This document shows positions 1 to 6,479 of a stretch of 24,150 nucleotides of DNA, piece by piece. The notes under the pieces were generated by a model. That model saw nothing but the letters and a program-made list of their open reading frames with translations. It was not told the DNA's origin and ran no database searches. The DNA is from a virus, in IMG/VR virus record IMGVR_UViG_3300044733_000607, positions 1 to 24,150 of that record; one strand, 5' to 3'. Position 1 is the stretch's first letter, and each line of letters opens with the position of its first letter. A program made the position numbers and the translations under genes.

Positions 1-1
1 C

Positions 2-1435
2 AATCGACCATCCGCAACTCCACCAGCTTTAGGTGCGGTAACAACCTCAGGTGAGACAAACGTGACACCTTCTGCTGGCTCCAATGCAGCAGCCCCTTCG
101 ACGGTTGCTCAAGGTCGACCAATTACGTCTGAGGATATTGCGCGGCTTGCCAGTATGCCCGGAGGGGCTGCAAGAGCCAAAATCTTGCAAGACATGATTT
201 CTCAAGATCGAGACCGTTATAAAACCAACGAAAACTTCATCATCGACATGGACGCTCCGGGTGGTCCAAAACCAATTGCTGATTTGCGTGTAGGCAAACA
301 AGAGCCATCCGAGATTGTGGTTGATGGTAAGCCTTTGTTTATCAATATGACTCCCACTGAGTTGCGTGACTTCAACGCAGCATCTGCTCAGGGCAAAGGC
401 AAGGAGTTCTATAAGCAAAACTTTGAGGGTCGCAGAACTGATGTCAACTTGCCGTCCGCTGGTGGGGCACTTCAAGAGATTAATGTGCCTTTGCTTGGTG
501 ATGTTCGATTTATGGGTACAGCCAGACAAGCTGCAATCATTGAAAAACTTTCAGAAGAAGCGATTAAAACGGGAAACCCATCAGCGCTTAAAGCTCACGT
601 ACAGTCAATCACACAGAAAATGCCTATGCCTGCTGCTACAGCAGCCCCATCGGCAGCGCCAGCACCCTTAGCAGCACCAGCAGCGCAGGGTCAGCCGCCT
701 GCCGCAAGACCGCCTCAACCCGCGCCACAGGCTGCATCACAGCCTGCCGAACCTGTGAGTGACCTTTCTGGCTTGCCCTTAGCTGATCAGAATAAAACTA
801 TTTTGGAGCGGTTATCGCTTGCTGATAGGCCTGCGCAAGATACCATGGCTGTGTTGATGAAGAGTGCTGGCCCAGAGACAACCATTGCCTCAAATCAGCG
901 ACTTACCGAGCTGGTCAACATCATCAACCAAAACCCAAGAGTTGTTGGCCTGATGAACCAACAGGGGCTTGTTGCTGGTGCAGCCTCCGCTGCACAACAA
1001 GGCATACAGGTTGGTAACTACTCAGTTTCTTTGCCTGTAACAACCTTTCTCGAAAAGGCCAAGCTCAGCCCATCAGAGCAGCAGGTTGCACGTCGAGTTG
1101 CGCAGTTGTTGGATCAGGAATTCTTTACCCGAGCTGCACTCGCAAAAAGCGCACTTGGCCCACAGATTTCAAACGTTGATGCAATTGCAATGAGGTCGCC
1201 AATGGCTCGTCCAGAAGATGGTGCCCAACTGATCAAGTACTGGTCTTTGCACGGCGTTCTTGTCAACAGACAAAACGATGCGATAGTGAACTCCTACAAC
1301 TCTTGGCTGGATGGCACCAAGGGTAAGCAACCTACCCGTCAGTTCTGGAACACTGAAGGACGCAAAATTTTGAATCAGTACACGCCATATTTTGAGAAGC
1401 TGGAAAAAGACTTTTCACCAACTGGGTCGAGGTAA
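2..1435 (+). CDS. Virion-associated protein, 5' end outside the window
   Basis: The reading frame is open to the window edge, so the gene is probably truncated at its 5' end; a GTG at 62 is the first in-window start but the upstream codons are similarly Pro/Ala/Thr-rich. About 477 residues are visible. The middle (roughly 210-260 of the visible part) is an Ala/Pro/Gln-rich linker between two more ordered segments, and the C-terminal third is helical and charged. No catalytic motif is evident. It lies directly upstream of another Pro/Gly-rich protein and before a strong terminator, as expected for the last genes of a structural module. An internal virion or tail-associated protein is an inference from position and composition; I do not recognise the family. 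Confidence 0.6.
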   Translation, partial: NRPSATPPALGAVTTSGETNVTPSAGSNAAAPSTVAQGRPITSEDIARLASMPGGAARAKILQDMISQDRDRYKTNENFIIDMDAPGGPKPIADLRVGKQEPSEIVVDGKPLFINMTPTELRDFNAASAQGKGKEFYKQNFEGRRTDVNLPSAGGALQEINVPLLGDVRFMGTARQAAIIEKLSEEAIKTGNPSALKAHVQSITQKMPMPAATAAPSAAPAPLAAPAAQGQPPAARPPQPAPQAASQPAEPVSDLSGLPLADQNKTILERLSLADRPAQDTMAVLMKSAGPETTIASNQRLTELVNIINQNPRVVGLMNQQGLVAGAASAAQQGIQVGNYSVSLPVTTFLEKAKLSPSEQQVARRVAQLLDQEFFTRAALAKSALGPQISNVDAIAMRSPMARPEDGAQLIKYWSLHGVLVNRQNDAIVNSYNSWLDGTKGKQPTRQFWNTEGRKILNQYTPYFEKLEKDFSPTGSR

Positions 1436-1437
1436 TC

Positions 1438-2613
1438 ATGGAAGAAAAAAAAGAAGTTAGCCTTGAGGATTTGGACCCGATCTTTAAGCAGGCCTACATC
1501 CAAAAAGACAAAGAAGAAACTGAAGCTAAGAAGTCTGAGGCAAAGGGCGCAGACAAAAAGCCTCTGTCTGAGACAAGCATCAAGGACTTGAACATCCCAG
1601 TTGAAGACAGGTATTTGCTTGACCTGTTGGGTGCATACGGCGGCAAGAAGGCAGCACAGATGCTGGACACTGGAGTTCGCAAGATGGCAACGCCTCCAGC
1701 CCCTACGATGCCCAGCGCTGGGTTTAGTGCTCCTCCTGAACCGCGCAGAGCGCCAACGCAAGCGCTGGGTGCTTTTGACCAGTTATTCCGTGAAGGAACG
1801 GGCGGTGGAGCGCCTTCGCCTGCTCAGACTAGGGTTATGCCCACGCCAGTCGCTGGAGGCCCTGCTGGCCCCGTTGGAGGGCCTGCAAGCCCCCTTCAGC
1901 AGATGGGTGGGTCTGCCACTGCCAATTACGGCAAAAAGTTTGGCTTAACGGACATTGAAGCAGGCCGCGCTTTGGACATGACCAAGCAAACTGGTGGCGT
2001 CCACGACTTAACTTCGCAGCGCCGCGAAGGTCTGCAAAGGGTTCAGCAATTGGGTGGCGGTTATGTTGAGAACCCACGATTTGGTGGCATCATGACGCCA
2101 GACCAAGGCGGTGGCCGTGGCCCACGGGCAACTTACGTGCAAAACCCAACCGCACCCGGTGGCCTGTCTCAGTTGCCGCCTTCACAGCCAATTCCGAGCA
2201 CACCGATGCCACCGCAGGCACCTCCACAGCCACCCCCACAGCCCAGCAATCTTGCAAAGGTGGGTCAGGGACTCAAAACAGGCGTTGGTGCTGTGTTGAA
2301 CGCTCCGGGCGTCTCTGGCGCTCTTGGCGGCTTAGGTATTGCTGAGTCTGGTCAAGAGTACATGAAGCGTCAGGCCGCAGGCGATCTGCCCGGCCAAGTT
2401 ATGGCTGGCATGGGTGTCGCTGGTGGTGGTCTGGCTTTGGTGCCCAATCCGATGGCGAAAGCGCTCGGAGCAGCTTTGGCAACCGCTTCGCCTTTGTCTC
2501 TGTATCTTTACGACAAAATCAAAGCGATGCCAAAAAACTCTGATGTGCCTGAGCCAACGCCAGAAGAGTTGTTGGCAGCACAGCGGCCTGCCTTCCGATA
2601 CGCTCGACCCTGA
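1438..2613 (+). CDS. Gly/Pro-rich putative virion protein
   Basis: 391 residues. The ATG at 1438 lies two bases after the preceding stop, with GAGG five bases upstream of it. The N-terminus (1-45) is charged and Glu/Lys-rich. Residues about 80-280 are low-complexity Pro/Gly/Gln linker. The stretch around 290-365 is Gly/Ala-rich and hydrophobic, and could be membrane-active or ejected. The short C-terminus is polar. It is probably co-transcribed with the upstream gene and is the last gene before the rightward terminator at 2634-2662. The composition resembles internal virion proteins that are injected with DNA, but no family is recognised and the function is inferred only from context. Confidence 0.6.
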   Translation: MEEKKEVSLEDLDPIFKQAYIQKDKEETEAKKSEAKGADKKPLSETSIKDLNIPVEDRYLLDLLGAYGGKKAAQMLDTGVRKMATPPAPTMPSAGFSAPPEPRRAPTQALGAFDQLFREGTGGGAPSPAQTRVMPTPVAGGPAGPVGGPASPLQQMGGSATANYGKKFGLTDIEAGRALDMTKQTGGVHDLTSQRREGLQRVQQLGGGYVENPRFGGIMTPDQGGGRGPRATYVQNPTAPGGLSQLPPSQPIPSTPMPPQAPPQPPPQPSNLAKVGQGLKTGVGAVLNAPGVSGALGGLGIAESGQEYMKRQAAGDLPGQVMAGMGVAGGGLALVPNPMAKALGAALATASPLSLYLYDKIKAMPKNSDVPEPTPEELLAAQRPAFRYARP

Positions 2614-2633
2614 TCTCGTTGCCATGAGATTTG

Positions 2634-2662
2634 AACCCCCCGTAATTGGGGGGATTTTTTTT
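2634..2662 (+). terminator. Intrinsic terminator ending the rightward late module
   Basis: A perfect 6-bp all-GC stem (CCCCCC at 2636-2641 with GGGGGG at 2648-2653) encloses the loop GTAATT, followed after one A by eight T residues (2655-2662). It sits between two convergent genes and its T-tract runs into the stop codon of the leftward gene. On the minus strand no T-run follows the stem, so it should act mainly on rightward transcripts. Confidence 0.9.
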
Positions 2663-2900
2663 ACAGGTGGCCGCGCTTTTCTTCCAGCTTTTGACCAACG
2701 AAGGTGTTGAGGCTTTTCACAAAGTCGATGCACATGTGTCGTTCTGTTTTAACGATCATGGGCATTGCTTCCATGATGAAGCCTGTGGCAATCTTCTCCA
2801 GATCCTCTGGTGAGAACTCGTGATTCTCATCAAGATGGACAGCGATCTTGCTGAGGAAGGTCTTGACAATCTCTTTTTTAGTTAAGTAAGGGTTGTTCAT
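2661..2900 (-). CDS. Small hypothetical phage protein, last gene of leftward operon
   Basis: 79 residues from the ATG at 2900, chosen because it overlaps the stop of the upstream gene in an ATGA junction (2897-2900). An in-frame start further upstream at 2972 would lie deep in the previous gene. The protein is mostly helical and charged, with a Lys/Glu-rich middle and a basic C-terminus, and has no recognisable domain. Translational coupling to the coiled-coil gene suggests a joint role. Its stop codon touches the T-tract of the convergent terminator. Confidence 0.65.
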   Translation of the reverse strand: MNNPYLTKKEIVKTFLSKIAVHLDENHEFSPEDLEKIATGFIMEAMPMIVKTERHMCIDFVKSLNTFVGQKLEEKRGHL

Positions 2901-3688
2901 GATTGCTTGTTGGTTATTTTTGGTGGGCGACCGGGACGCCTTCTTGGTCCGCCGTCTTTCTTTACGCCCCAAGGGGCTTCAGGCGTTTTGACCAATGGTC
3001 CGAGCTTGATGCCTTTTGTGGGGTAACTTCTTTTGACTTTACTGACAACCTTATTAAGCAAATCTTGTCCGCTATCAAAGACAAAAACAGGCTCATCACG
3101 GGTGATAGCAACTTTGCAAAGATTATGAAAATCTTTCTTGTTGGTCATTACTTCTTTTTTTAATCCAAAAAGAACGGCTCTTGTAACTTCTAAACTTTTT
3201 TCAACAAAAAGAATTTTTGCGCCCTTCATCTTTTGTTCATTAGCCAGCACTTTTATGTCCTCTTTAATTTTTGTGCTGTTGTCTTTTTGCGATTCAACAA
3301 AATTAACAAATCTTTTATCAAGGCTAAGAATATCTGTAACTGCATTTCTGCTTGCGTTAGACAAAAACTTCAACTCTTTGTCCACTTCATCACAATGACG
3401 ATAGCGTGATGAAAAATAATTTTCCAACGATTCAAGTCTTGAGTCGCAGGTTGTAATCTTTGCAATGATTTCATCGCTCAAGCCATCTATATCTTGAAAA
3501 TCTTCAACAACTTCCGCAACCATTGACCGTTGCTGACTCTGCGCCTCTTCAATGCTTAAAAGTTTCAAAGACAGTTCTAATATTTTTTCTTCAGATTTGT
3601 GGGCGCGGTCTGAGGTTTGAGCCACAAGCAGCGACAGGTTTTCCACCTTTTGCTGAAGCGCTTCTTTCTCGTATTTTGAGATAAACAT
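2897..3688 (-). CDS. Coiled-coil protein with AT-hook-like C-terminus
   Basis: 263 residues; the start at 3688 has an AAGGAG ribosome-binding site seven bases upstream on the minus strand. Residues about 1-60 and 100-170 have Leu/Ile heptad-like spacing with many Lys/Glu, predicting coiled coils. The C-terminal 25 residues are very basic and contain RRRPGRPPK, with the Gly-Arg-Pro core typical of AT-hooks that bind the minor groove of AT-rich DNA. The gene is visibly more AT-rich than its neighbours, hinting at separate acquisition. It lies just downstream of the nuclease gene. A DNA-tethering or structural role is inferred; no enzymatic motif is seen. Confidence 0.75.
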   Translation of the reverse strand: MFISKYEKEALQQKVENLSLLVAQTSDRAHKSEEKILELSLKLLSIEEAQSQQRSMVAEVVEDFQDIDGLSDEIIAKITTCDSRLESLENYFSSRYRHCDEVDKELKFLSNASRNAVTDILSLDKRFVNFVESQKDNSTKIKEDIKVLANEQKMKGAKILFVEKSLEVTRAVLFGLKKEVMTNKKDFHNLCKVAITRDEPVFVFDSGQDLLNKVVSKVKRSYPTKGIKLGPLVKTPEAPWGVKKDGGPRRRPGRPPKITNKQS

Positions 3689-3697
3689 GATGGCTCC

Positions 3698-4468
3698 TTA
3701 AAGTTGTGTCTTGGCGTAATAGAAAGTCTTGAGTGCATCGAACATTGACCAGCCACGCCACAGTTCGTCTTGCGTCCACTCCTTGACCACGACAAGCCCC
3801 GGCTCAGTGACCGAGACAAAGACGTTTGCGCAACGGGCTTTGGGCAAGGCCAAGCCTGTTCTGTAGGCTGCAAGCTGCATGACGTTCTCGTCAAAGCCCA
3901 CAACCTTTTCCAGTGAGTCCTTGGTAAACTCCTTGGTCTTAAAGTCGATCACCACGCCGTCACCGTCCAAGCTGTGCATGTCAATCTTGCCTGCGTAGCC
4001 AGCAGATGATGAGGTTTGAGCAAACGACTTTTCAACAGCCCAGTTCAGGTCGCCAAACGCCTCATTGACGGACTTGTAGACCGCCTCAAGGTACGGCAGG
4101 CTGTCGGCATGGATGTGCCCCTCATAGAACCGCTCAATGGCCGAATGAACTTCAGTGCCACGCTCTGCGGCTTTTCGGGCTTGGTCCTTTGAGTCAGACT
4201 GAATGCGCTTGATGAACGATTCCTCGCCTTCGTCCTCACCCCGTGGGAGGGTAAGAGCGGCCAGCATCATCTGGTTCATCTTCCAAGCCTCTAAACCGGG
4301 GCTTGCAGCGGCTTTCATGATGGTGGTGACCGAGGGTAGCAGCCCCATCTTTTTGGCGTCTCTGAGGGTCGTAGAACGCTGCTCACCGTTCTTTGCGGTC
4401 ACGGAGTAGGCAGGTGCCCCGTCCTTGGTGTACCAGTGGTTCGATTCTGATGGTCTTGCTGCAATCAT
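3698..4468 (-). CDS. PD-(D/E)XK nuclease (RecB/Cas4-like)
   Basis: 256 residues from the ATG at 4468, which overlaps the preceding stop (ATGA) and has GGAAAG upstream; an alternative ATG at 4486 has no clear ribosome-binding site. The RecB/Cas4-like catalytic series is visible: His108 in GTEVHSAIE, Glu146 in VEKSF, Asp163 in GYAGKIDM, the D-x-K pair Asp175/Lys177 in VIDFKTK, and the QLAAY motif around 198-202. Such enzymes are metal-dependent exonucleases, often working with phage single-strand annealing or SSB proteins on DNA ends. No four-Cys iron-sulfur cluster pattern is seen, so it is not a canonical Cas4. The SSB-like gene lies two genes upstream. A role in phage recombination or DNA processing is inferred. 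Confidence 0.85.
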   Translation of the reverse strand: MIAARPSESNHWYTKDGAPAYSVTAKNGEQRSTTLRDAKKMGLLPSVTTIMKAAASPGLEAWKMNQMMLAALTLPRGEDEGEESFIKRIQSDSKDQARKAAERGTEVHSAIERFYEGHIHADSLPYLEAVYKSVNEAFGDLNWAVEKSFAQTSSSAGYAGKIDMHSLDGDGVVIDFKTKEFTKDSLEKVVGFDENVMQLAAYRTGLALPKARCANVFVSVTEPGLVVVKEWTQDELWRGWSMFDALKTFYYAKTQL

Positions 4469-4794
4469 GATGTTTTTGCTTTCCATAAAACTTTGGCTGA
4501 TCCGTTGGATGACTTGGCAGAACCAAAGCCAGTAGAAACAATAAGCCCAGCCCTTTGGCAGCGCTTGGCTATGTGCCCCCAAGCCCGTCCGTCTGGAGGG
4601 CTGGGAAGGCCGCAAAACTCGGCAAATTCCCGAGCATCTTCCGTGAGGAATGGAAACGGTGCCTGTTTTGCATAATCTGCAAACAAAGCCACCGCCTTTT
4701 CAGTCCATTCGTCAATCTCACGGTCAGCGCGGTCAGCCGATGCTTTTGCAGCGGCATGACCTTTTTCTGATGCATTGAAGAGATCTATTTGCAT
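4465..4794 (-). CDS. Small phage protein with winged-helix-like C-terminus
   Basis: 109 residues. The N-terminus (about 10-45) is Ala/Asp/Glu-rich and helical. The C-terminal half contains the pattern GRAWGHIAKRCQRAGLI followed by a short basic hairpin and KVLWKA. It resembles small phage proteins with a helix-turn-helix/wing at this position, which may bind DNA. The start at 4794 lies three bases after the stop of the SSB-like gene and has no good ribosome-binding site, suggesting translational re-initiation. The downstream nuclease overlaps by four bases. Function unknown; membership of a DNA-metabolism operon is clear. Confidence 0.7.
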   Translation of the reverse strand: MQIDLFNASEKGHAAAKASADRADREIDEWTEKAVALFADYAKQAPFPFLTEDAREFAEFCGLPSPPDGRAWGHIAKRCQRAGLIVSTGFGSAKSSNGSAKVLWKAKTS

Positions 4795-4797
4795 GGT

Positions 4798-5451
4798 CTA
4801 AAAAGGAATATCCGAGTCCATGTCATCAAACCCGCTGTCTGGCGCAGAGGCTTTAGGAGCCGCTGGTTGCTTCTTCAGAGACTTGAACTCAGGGGATGCT
4901 TCGATCTTGCTCTTCAAGCCCTTGGAGAAGGTCTCAAACATCGCCCAATCAGGCTCGGCCAAGCGGAACATCTGGAGCACGTTGACGCCTACGGGAAGGC
5001 CAGACTTCTTGATGATGCCGGGCACGGGCGATATGCCAGCCACATTCGCATACATCTTGTTGTTCTTGCCTTCAGCGTGGATGACATTCAACATGCACCA
5101 CTGACCCAGAATGTTCTTCAGGTCAAAGCGATTGGCCTCCGCATCCGTCCATGGTGTTCCGCGCCAGCCTTGCAGGTCTTTGCGCAGGTTGGCGTTCTCA
5201 CTCCACGACAGGGTGTAGTTCTTGAACATCGCCAGCGGTTCACCCTCTTCAGTCAACAGCGGCGTGCCGTCTTCCTCCTCGCCGTGTACCTCCCAGCCGA
5301 CCATGACCTTGCGCAGAAACTTCTGCTGGCCTTGCCACTCAGTTGCTTGCGTGCCCACATCAACGATGCGGTAGCAACGGGCAAGATGACTGCCCGAAGG
5401 AACCATCTTGAAATCTTTATTTCCTGTGCTTTCAACAAAAAAATTACTCAT
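4798..5451 (-). CDS. ssDNA-binding-like phage replication protein (NGO0469-type)
   Basis: 217 residues with a TTGGAGA ribosome-binding site upstream of the ATG at 5451. Residues about 1-170 match my recollection of the phage NGO0469-type replication family: an N-terminal PSGSHLARCYRIVDVGTQ segment, then KVMVGWEVHGEEEDG, YTLSWSENANLRKDL, and a CMLNVIHAEG strand. Residues 190-205 form an Ala/Pro/Lys linker, and the extreme C-terminus ends in an acidic DDMDSDIPF tail. That tail is the classic feature of SSB proteins, which use it to recruit partner enzymes. It likely coats single-stranded DNA in replication or recombination with the nearby nuclease. The family assignment is from memory. Confidence 0.8.
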   Translation of the reverse strand: MSNFFVESTGNKDFKMVPSGSHLARCYRIVDVGTQATEWQGQQKFLRKVMVGWEVHGEEEDGTPLLTEEGEPLAMFKNYTLSWSENANLRKDLQGWRGTPWTDAEANRFDLKNILGQWCMLNVIHAEGKNNKMYANVAGISPVPGIIKKSGLPVGVNVLQMFRLAEPDWAMFETFSKGLKSKIEASPEFKSLKKQPAAPKASAPDSGFDDMDSDIPF

Positions 5452-5479
5452 GCTTTTTCTCCAAAAAATTTAATTACTT

Positions 5480-5785
5480 TCACGACTTTCTAGGGGACTT
5501 GGTAGTTGCTTTCTTTGCTGGGGTTCCTTTCTTAGCCACTGTTGATACTCGCTTTGCGCTTGGGGGTCGTTTAGCCACTGCTGGTACTCCTCGTCCAAAG
5601 AGTAGGTCACCAATGGGTGCGGGGAACTGCGCCCCGAATGAAGTGATGAGGTTGACATCAATGTTCTCGTTGAGTCCATTACCCGCTCCAATCATGTAAA
5701 AGATTTCACCGAGTTCGTCCTCGGCCATAACGATGCCAACAATGTTGCGACTGTTGAACCATAAACATTTGATTGGGGTTAGCAT
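5480..5785 (-). CDS. Small protein with basic Lys/Ala/Pro tail
   Basis: 101 residues; the ATG at 5785 follows GGAGAG on the minus strand and overlaps the stop of the preceding gene by seven bases. Residues 1-65 are mixed and may form a small fold. The C-terminal 35 residues are a repetitive Lys/Ala/Pro/Arg tail with VAKR and VAKK units, like histone-tail or DNA-binding extensions. The underlying DNA contains an imperfect direct repeat around CAGTGGCTAA. A second reading frame on the same strand (5470-5691) is also open and reads the repeat as two YQQWL units. I prefer the 101-residue frame because of its start, spacing and ribosome-binding site. Function unknown. Confidence 0.6.
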   Translation of the reverse strand: MLTPIKCLWFNSRNIVGIVMAEDELGEIFYMIGAGNGLNENIDVNLITSFGAQFPAPIGDLLFGRGVPAVAKRPPSAKRVSTVAKKGTPAKKATTKSPRKS

Positions 5786-6018
5786 TCTTCTCTCTCCACG
5801 AGCATGGCGTCCGCCATGGCGTAGGCAGCTTCAGCACGGGAATGCCAATCGCCTTCTTCATTCCAGCCCTTAGTGTCAGATGCAAACATACCTTGCATAG
5901 CTGCTTTGGCGAACTCATCGCGCATGGTCATGCCAGAGTGATAGGCCTTGATGTTGTCGTCCTTTTCAGGCTCGATAAACGGGAAGGCCTGCATGTGTGC
6001 TTCTTTAACTTTCGTCAT
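5779..6018 (-). CDS. Conserved small phage protein (GMTMRDEF family)
   Basis: 79 residues from ATG 6018, preferred because GAAAG lies five bases upstream; an in-frame ATG at 6057 has no clear ribosome-binding site. It carries the signature of a very common small phage protein: AFPF near the N-terminus, then SGMTMRDEFAKAAMQG in the middle, and a C-terminal AAYAMADAMLVERE helix. The biochemical role of this family is unknown to me. It is the first gene of the leftward operon, next to the divergent control region, so it would be among the earliest expressed genes. Confidence 0.75.
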   Translation of the reverse strand: MTKVKEAHMQAFPFIEPEKDDNIKAYHSGMTMRDEFAKAAMQGMFASDTKGWNEEGDWHSRAEAAYAMADAMLVEREEC

Positions 6019-6074
6019 GTTGTCTTTCAAATAACCCGCCACATGGCGTAGCTGCATTACACCACAGCTTGAAC

Positions 6075-6088
6075 TTCTTGTGCAAGAA
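6075..6088. promoter_or_regulatory. Palindromic operator candidate
   Basis: TTCTTG TG CAAGAA is a perfect 6-bp inverted repeat with a 2-bp centre. It overlaps the best leftward -10 candidate, so a bound repressor would block leftward transcription. A longer imperfect 17-bp match to the TTGAA-N7-TTCAA element (TTGAACTTCTTGTGCAA, 6069-6085) overlaps it. Confidence 0.5.
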
Positions 6089-6113
6089 TACTGGACTGTT
6101 TTGTGTGGTCTTG

Positions 6114-6130
6114 TTGAATCGTGCGTTCAA
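6114..6130. repeat. Operator-like inverted repeat, copy 1 (upstream of cro)
   Basis: TTGAATCGTGCGTTCAA: 5-bp arms TTGAA/TTCAA with a 7-bp spacer. It lies two bases upstream of the TACAAT -10 candidate of cro. The same arms and spacing occur at 9448-9464 and 10577-10593, each at the start of a new rightward gene block. Confidence 0.6.
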
Positions 6131-6145
6131 TGTACAATCAGCGGC

Positions 6146-6346
6146 ATGAACCTTCAACAGTACTTTTCCGAAGAGCCTCGTGGCGCAAAGATTGAGATGG
6201 CACTGCATCTTGGGATCAGTGTCGAGTGGATGTCCAAGCTGATCAACTTCAAGCGTCAACCCAGCCCAGTGCTGGCAAGGGCCATAGAGGACGCTACAGG
6301 GGGTCTGGTGACACGTAAGGACTTGCGCCCTGATTTATTTGGGTGA
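6146..6346 (+). CDS. YdaS-type Cro-like transcriptional regulator
   Basis: 66 residues from ATG 6146. Longer in-frame starts upstream would run through the promoter and operator. The protein matches the YdaS/Cro pattern: an MNLQQYFSEE start, helix-turn-helix residues about 14-40 (IEMALHLGISVEWMSKLINF), a KRQPSPVLARAIEDATGG segment, and the typical C-terminal VTRKDLRPDLF. Such proteins are small DNA-binding switch regulators at the head of phage early operons. No Shine-Dalgarno precedes the ATG, and the -10 candidate ends only seven bases upstream, so the mRNA may be leaderless. A CI partner is not in the window. It probably binds the inverted repeats just upstream. Confidence 0.85.
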   Translation: MNLQQYFSEEPRGAKIEMALHLGISVEWMSKLINFKRQPSPVLARAIEDATGGLVTRKDLRPDLFG

Positions 6347-6352
6347 TATGAT
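6323..6352 (+). promoter_or_regulatory. Candidate promoter for the C4-like RNA
   Basis: TATGAT (6347-6352, five of six to the consensus -10) lies 18 bases after TTGCGC (6323-6328). Transcription would begin near 6359, just upstream of the complementary elements and the C4-like fold. It overlaps the 3' end of cro. Confidence 0.4.
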
Positions 6353-6368
6353 TTCGACCTATGACGCT

Positions 6369-6386
6369 TGGCGGCGTTTTCGTAGT
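6369..6386 (+). promoter_or_regulatory. Sequences complementary to both loop regions of the C4-like RNA
   Basis: TTGGCGG (6369-6375) is perfectly complementary to CCGCCAA (6423-6429) in the single-stranded junction of the RNA. CGTAGT (6381-6386) is perfectly complementary to ACTACG (6412-6417) in its first hairpin loop. Phage P1 C4 RNA likewise acts through two short separate complementarities. Here the partners lie immediately upstream on the same transcript. Confidence 0.55.
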
Positions 6387-6462
6387 GGGGTTACACATGC
6401 TGTCTGCTGGTACTACGCCAGTCCGCCAACGCTCGAAAGAGCGAGACAGCAGGTGTAGCCCC
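6387..6462 (+). ncRNA. c4: C4-type antisense RNA
   Basis: 76 bases fold into a clear multi-stem structure. The outer stem is GGGGTTACAC (6387-6396) with GTGTAGCCCC (6453-6462), ten pairs including one G-U. The second stem TGCTGTCT (6398-6405) pairs perfectly with AGACAGCA (6444-6451). Hairpin CTGG (6407-6410)/CCAG (6418-6421) is followed by hairpin CGCTC (6430-6434)/GAGCG (6439-6443), closed by a GAAA tetraloop. Length, stem order, the GGTTACAC/GTGTAGCC ends and the CGAAAG hairpin agree with my memory of the C4 antisense RNA family of phages P1 and P7, which blocks antirepressor translation. Here it lies between cro and the replication initiator, with no antirepressor gene in view. A 40-codon ORF crossing it (6361-6483) is judged non-coding. 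Confidence 0.75.
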
Positions 6463-6476
6463 TTTTTTTTGGGGTT
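6459..6476 (+). promoter_or_regulatory. T8 tract and alternative hairpin at the replication gene leader
   Basis: The outer C4 stem is followed directly by eight T residues (6463-6470), a terminator-like arrangement. The stem's CCCC (6459-6462) could instead pair with GGGG (6471-6474), which is the only Shine-Dalgarno-like sequence before the ATG at 6480. The two pairings exclude each other, so the fold could control read-through or translation of the downstream gene. Confidence 0.4.
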
Positions 6477-6479
6477 TTT

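Larger units (their letters stand above)
6019..6145. promoter_or_regulatory. Divergent control region between leftward operon and cro
   Basis: This gap separates divergent gene blocks. It contains a perfect palindrome TTCTTG-TG-CAAGAA (6075-6088) and a TTGAA-N7-TTCAA inverted repeat (6114-6130). A rightward -10-like TACAAT (6133-6138) lies immediately before cro with a weak TTGTTG at 6111-6116 (spacer 16). On the minus strand TATTCT (6090-6085) could be the leftward -10 and overlaps the palindrome; no good -35 is seen for it. This is the expected place for Cro/CI-type operators. Confidence 0.6.

Noticed and set aside
4789-5493. 234-codon plus-strand frame opposite the SSB-like gene
   Set aside because: Antisense to a gene with a good start, conserved core and SSB-type acidic tail.
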